Made by a program: the position numbers and the translations under genes
Notes under the pieces: model-generated
The model's database searches: none
What the model was told of the DNA's origin: nothing
The model's input: only the letters and a program-made list of their open reading frames with translations
Assembly (NCBI GenBank): GCA_016934645.1
Contig: JAFGSL010000090.1
Coordinates: 1 to 6,414 of the forward strand
Direction: 5' to 3'
DNA: 6,414 nucleotides
DNA from: Anaerolineae bacterium
GTDB taxonomy: Bacteria > Chloroflexota > Anaerolineae > B4-G1 > SLSP01
Part shown: positions 6,103-6,414 of the stretch, piece after piece
Numbering within the stretch: position 1 is the first letter of the stretch
Layout of the letters: the number at the start of each line of letters is the position of its first letter

Positions 6103-6123
6103 TGCATCCTGCTTCCTGCATCC
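6103..6123 (+). repeat. Heptamer tandem repeat (TGCATCC), three units
   Basis: Units TGCATCC, TGCTTCC and TGCATCC follow each other in the 67-nt gap upstream of the 337-aa gene. A nearby inverted GGATGC at 6088-6093 can pair with GCATCC at 6104-6109 (10-nt loop), so the leader RNA of that gene could form a small hairpin. Confidence 0.65.
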
Positions 6124-6124
6124 T

Positions 6125-6414
6125 TCACAATCCCTGAGACACTCGCACGTGCAATGTCACATCCACCGGCGTCAAGAAAGTGAGCAGGACGCGGACGTGG
6201 TCGGGTGCGAGTTCGGCATCGCGCATGGCCCACATTCCGTGCGCGTGCGCCCCTGGCCCAATGCAGATGACGTCATGTCCATACCGCATAGTACCATAAC
6301 TTTGCTTTAAGAACAACACCTGCCCCACCTGTGGGCGAGTCGCCGTGTCGTCCGTCTCCCACACGCCGCCGGGCGGGAAGTCGAAGGCCACCTGCGCAGC
6401 GACGCCATCCAGCC
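6125..6414 (-). CDS. C-terminal part of an unrecognised protein (5' end beyond window)
   Basis: The frame is open to the right edge; the visible part is the last ~95 residues, ending in TGA at 6125-6127. A GTG at 6389-6391 could be read as a start, but coding text continues in frame to its right (LDGVAAQ), so this is most likely the end of a longer protein. The sequence is rich in Gly, Pro, His and aromatic residues and probably beta-stranded (stretches such as [61 protein letters not shown]), resembling a C-terminal beta-sandwich of a carbohydrate-active or heparinase-like protein. I do not recognise the family and that comparison is only an impression. It probably belongs to the same transcription unit as the oxidoreductases. 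Confidence 0.7.
   Translation of the reverse strand, partial: LDGVAAQVAFDFPPGGVWETDDTATRPQVGQVLFLKQSYGTMRYGHDVICIGPGAHAHGMWAMRDAELAPDHVRVLLTFLTPVDVTLHVRVSQGL

Noticed and set aside
6125..6391. Complete 88-aa gene starting at the GTG at 6391
   Set aside because: The frame remains open and coding-like to the right edge, and no Shine-Dalgarno sequence precedes the GTG, so it is treated as the end of a longer gene.

Overview
The window is about 6.4 kb of GC-rich bacterial DNA (roughly 57-60% by eye). Every gene I can support lies on the minus strand, so it reads as one co-directional block transcribed from right to left. No rRNA, tRNA, CRISPR array or transposase was seen. Gene content suggests a Chloroflexota-like bacterium (Anaerolineae/Caldilineae type): a sugar-catabolic cluster with a GH4 enzyme and paired Gfo/Idh/MocA oxidoreductases, a eukaryotic-type Ser/Thr kinase with an extracytoplasmic sensor, and short degenerate tandem repeats between genes. 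This placement is inference from gene content, not from a marker gene.

Layout in transcription order: (1) the C-terminal end of an unrecognised protein (6414-6125, entering from the right edge); (2) a 337-aa Gfo/Idh/MocA oxidoreductase (6057-5044); (3) a 110-nt gap filled mostly by 8-nt and 7-nt tandem repeats; (4) a second, 408-aa Gfo/Idh/MocA protein (4933-3707); (5) a 73-codon ORF (3696-3475) that starts inside another copy of the repeat and resembles the C-terminal tail of a GH4 enzyme, probably a gene remnant; (6) a 206-aa YdjM/DUF457-type membrane metal-dependent hydrolase (3426-2806) of lower GC; (7) a 43-aa ORF with a good ribosome binding site (2792-2661); (8) a complete NAD+/metal-dependent GH4 glycosidase (2664-1285) with a CHGT active-site signature; (9) a Ser/Thr protein kinase (1274 to beyond base 1) with a transmembrane segment and the first residues of a BMP/PnrA-like solute-binding domain, cut by the left edge.

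How they may work together: three enzymes use a Rossmann-bound NAD(P) (GH4 by oxidation at C3 followed by elimination; Gfo/Idh proteins by hydride transfer on sugars, inositols or glycosides). The cluster therefore looks like redox-based glycoside or uronate catabolism. The kinase, whose ribosome binding site overlaps the GH4 stop codon, would tie a membrane sensor for a small extracellular ligand to the same transcript. That link is inferred from spacing and domain order only.

The least explained parts are the intergenic repeats, inverted around the 408-aa gene, and the two short ORFs on either side of the membrane hydrolase, which look like scars of gene loss or insertion. No stretch longer than 300 bases lacks a gene.
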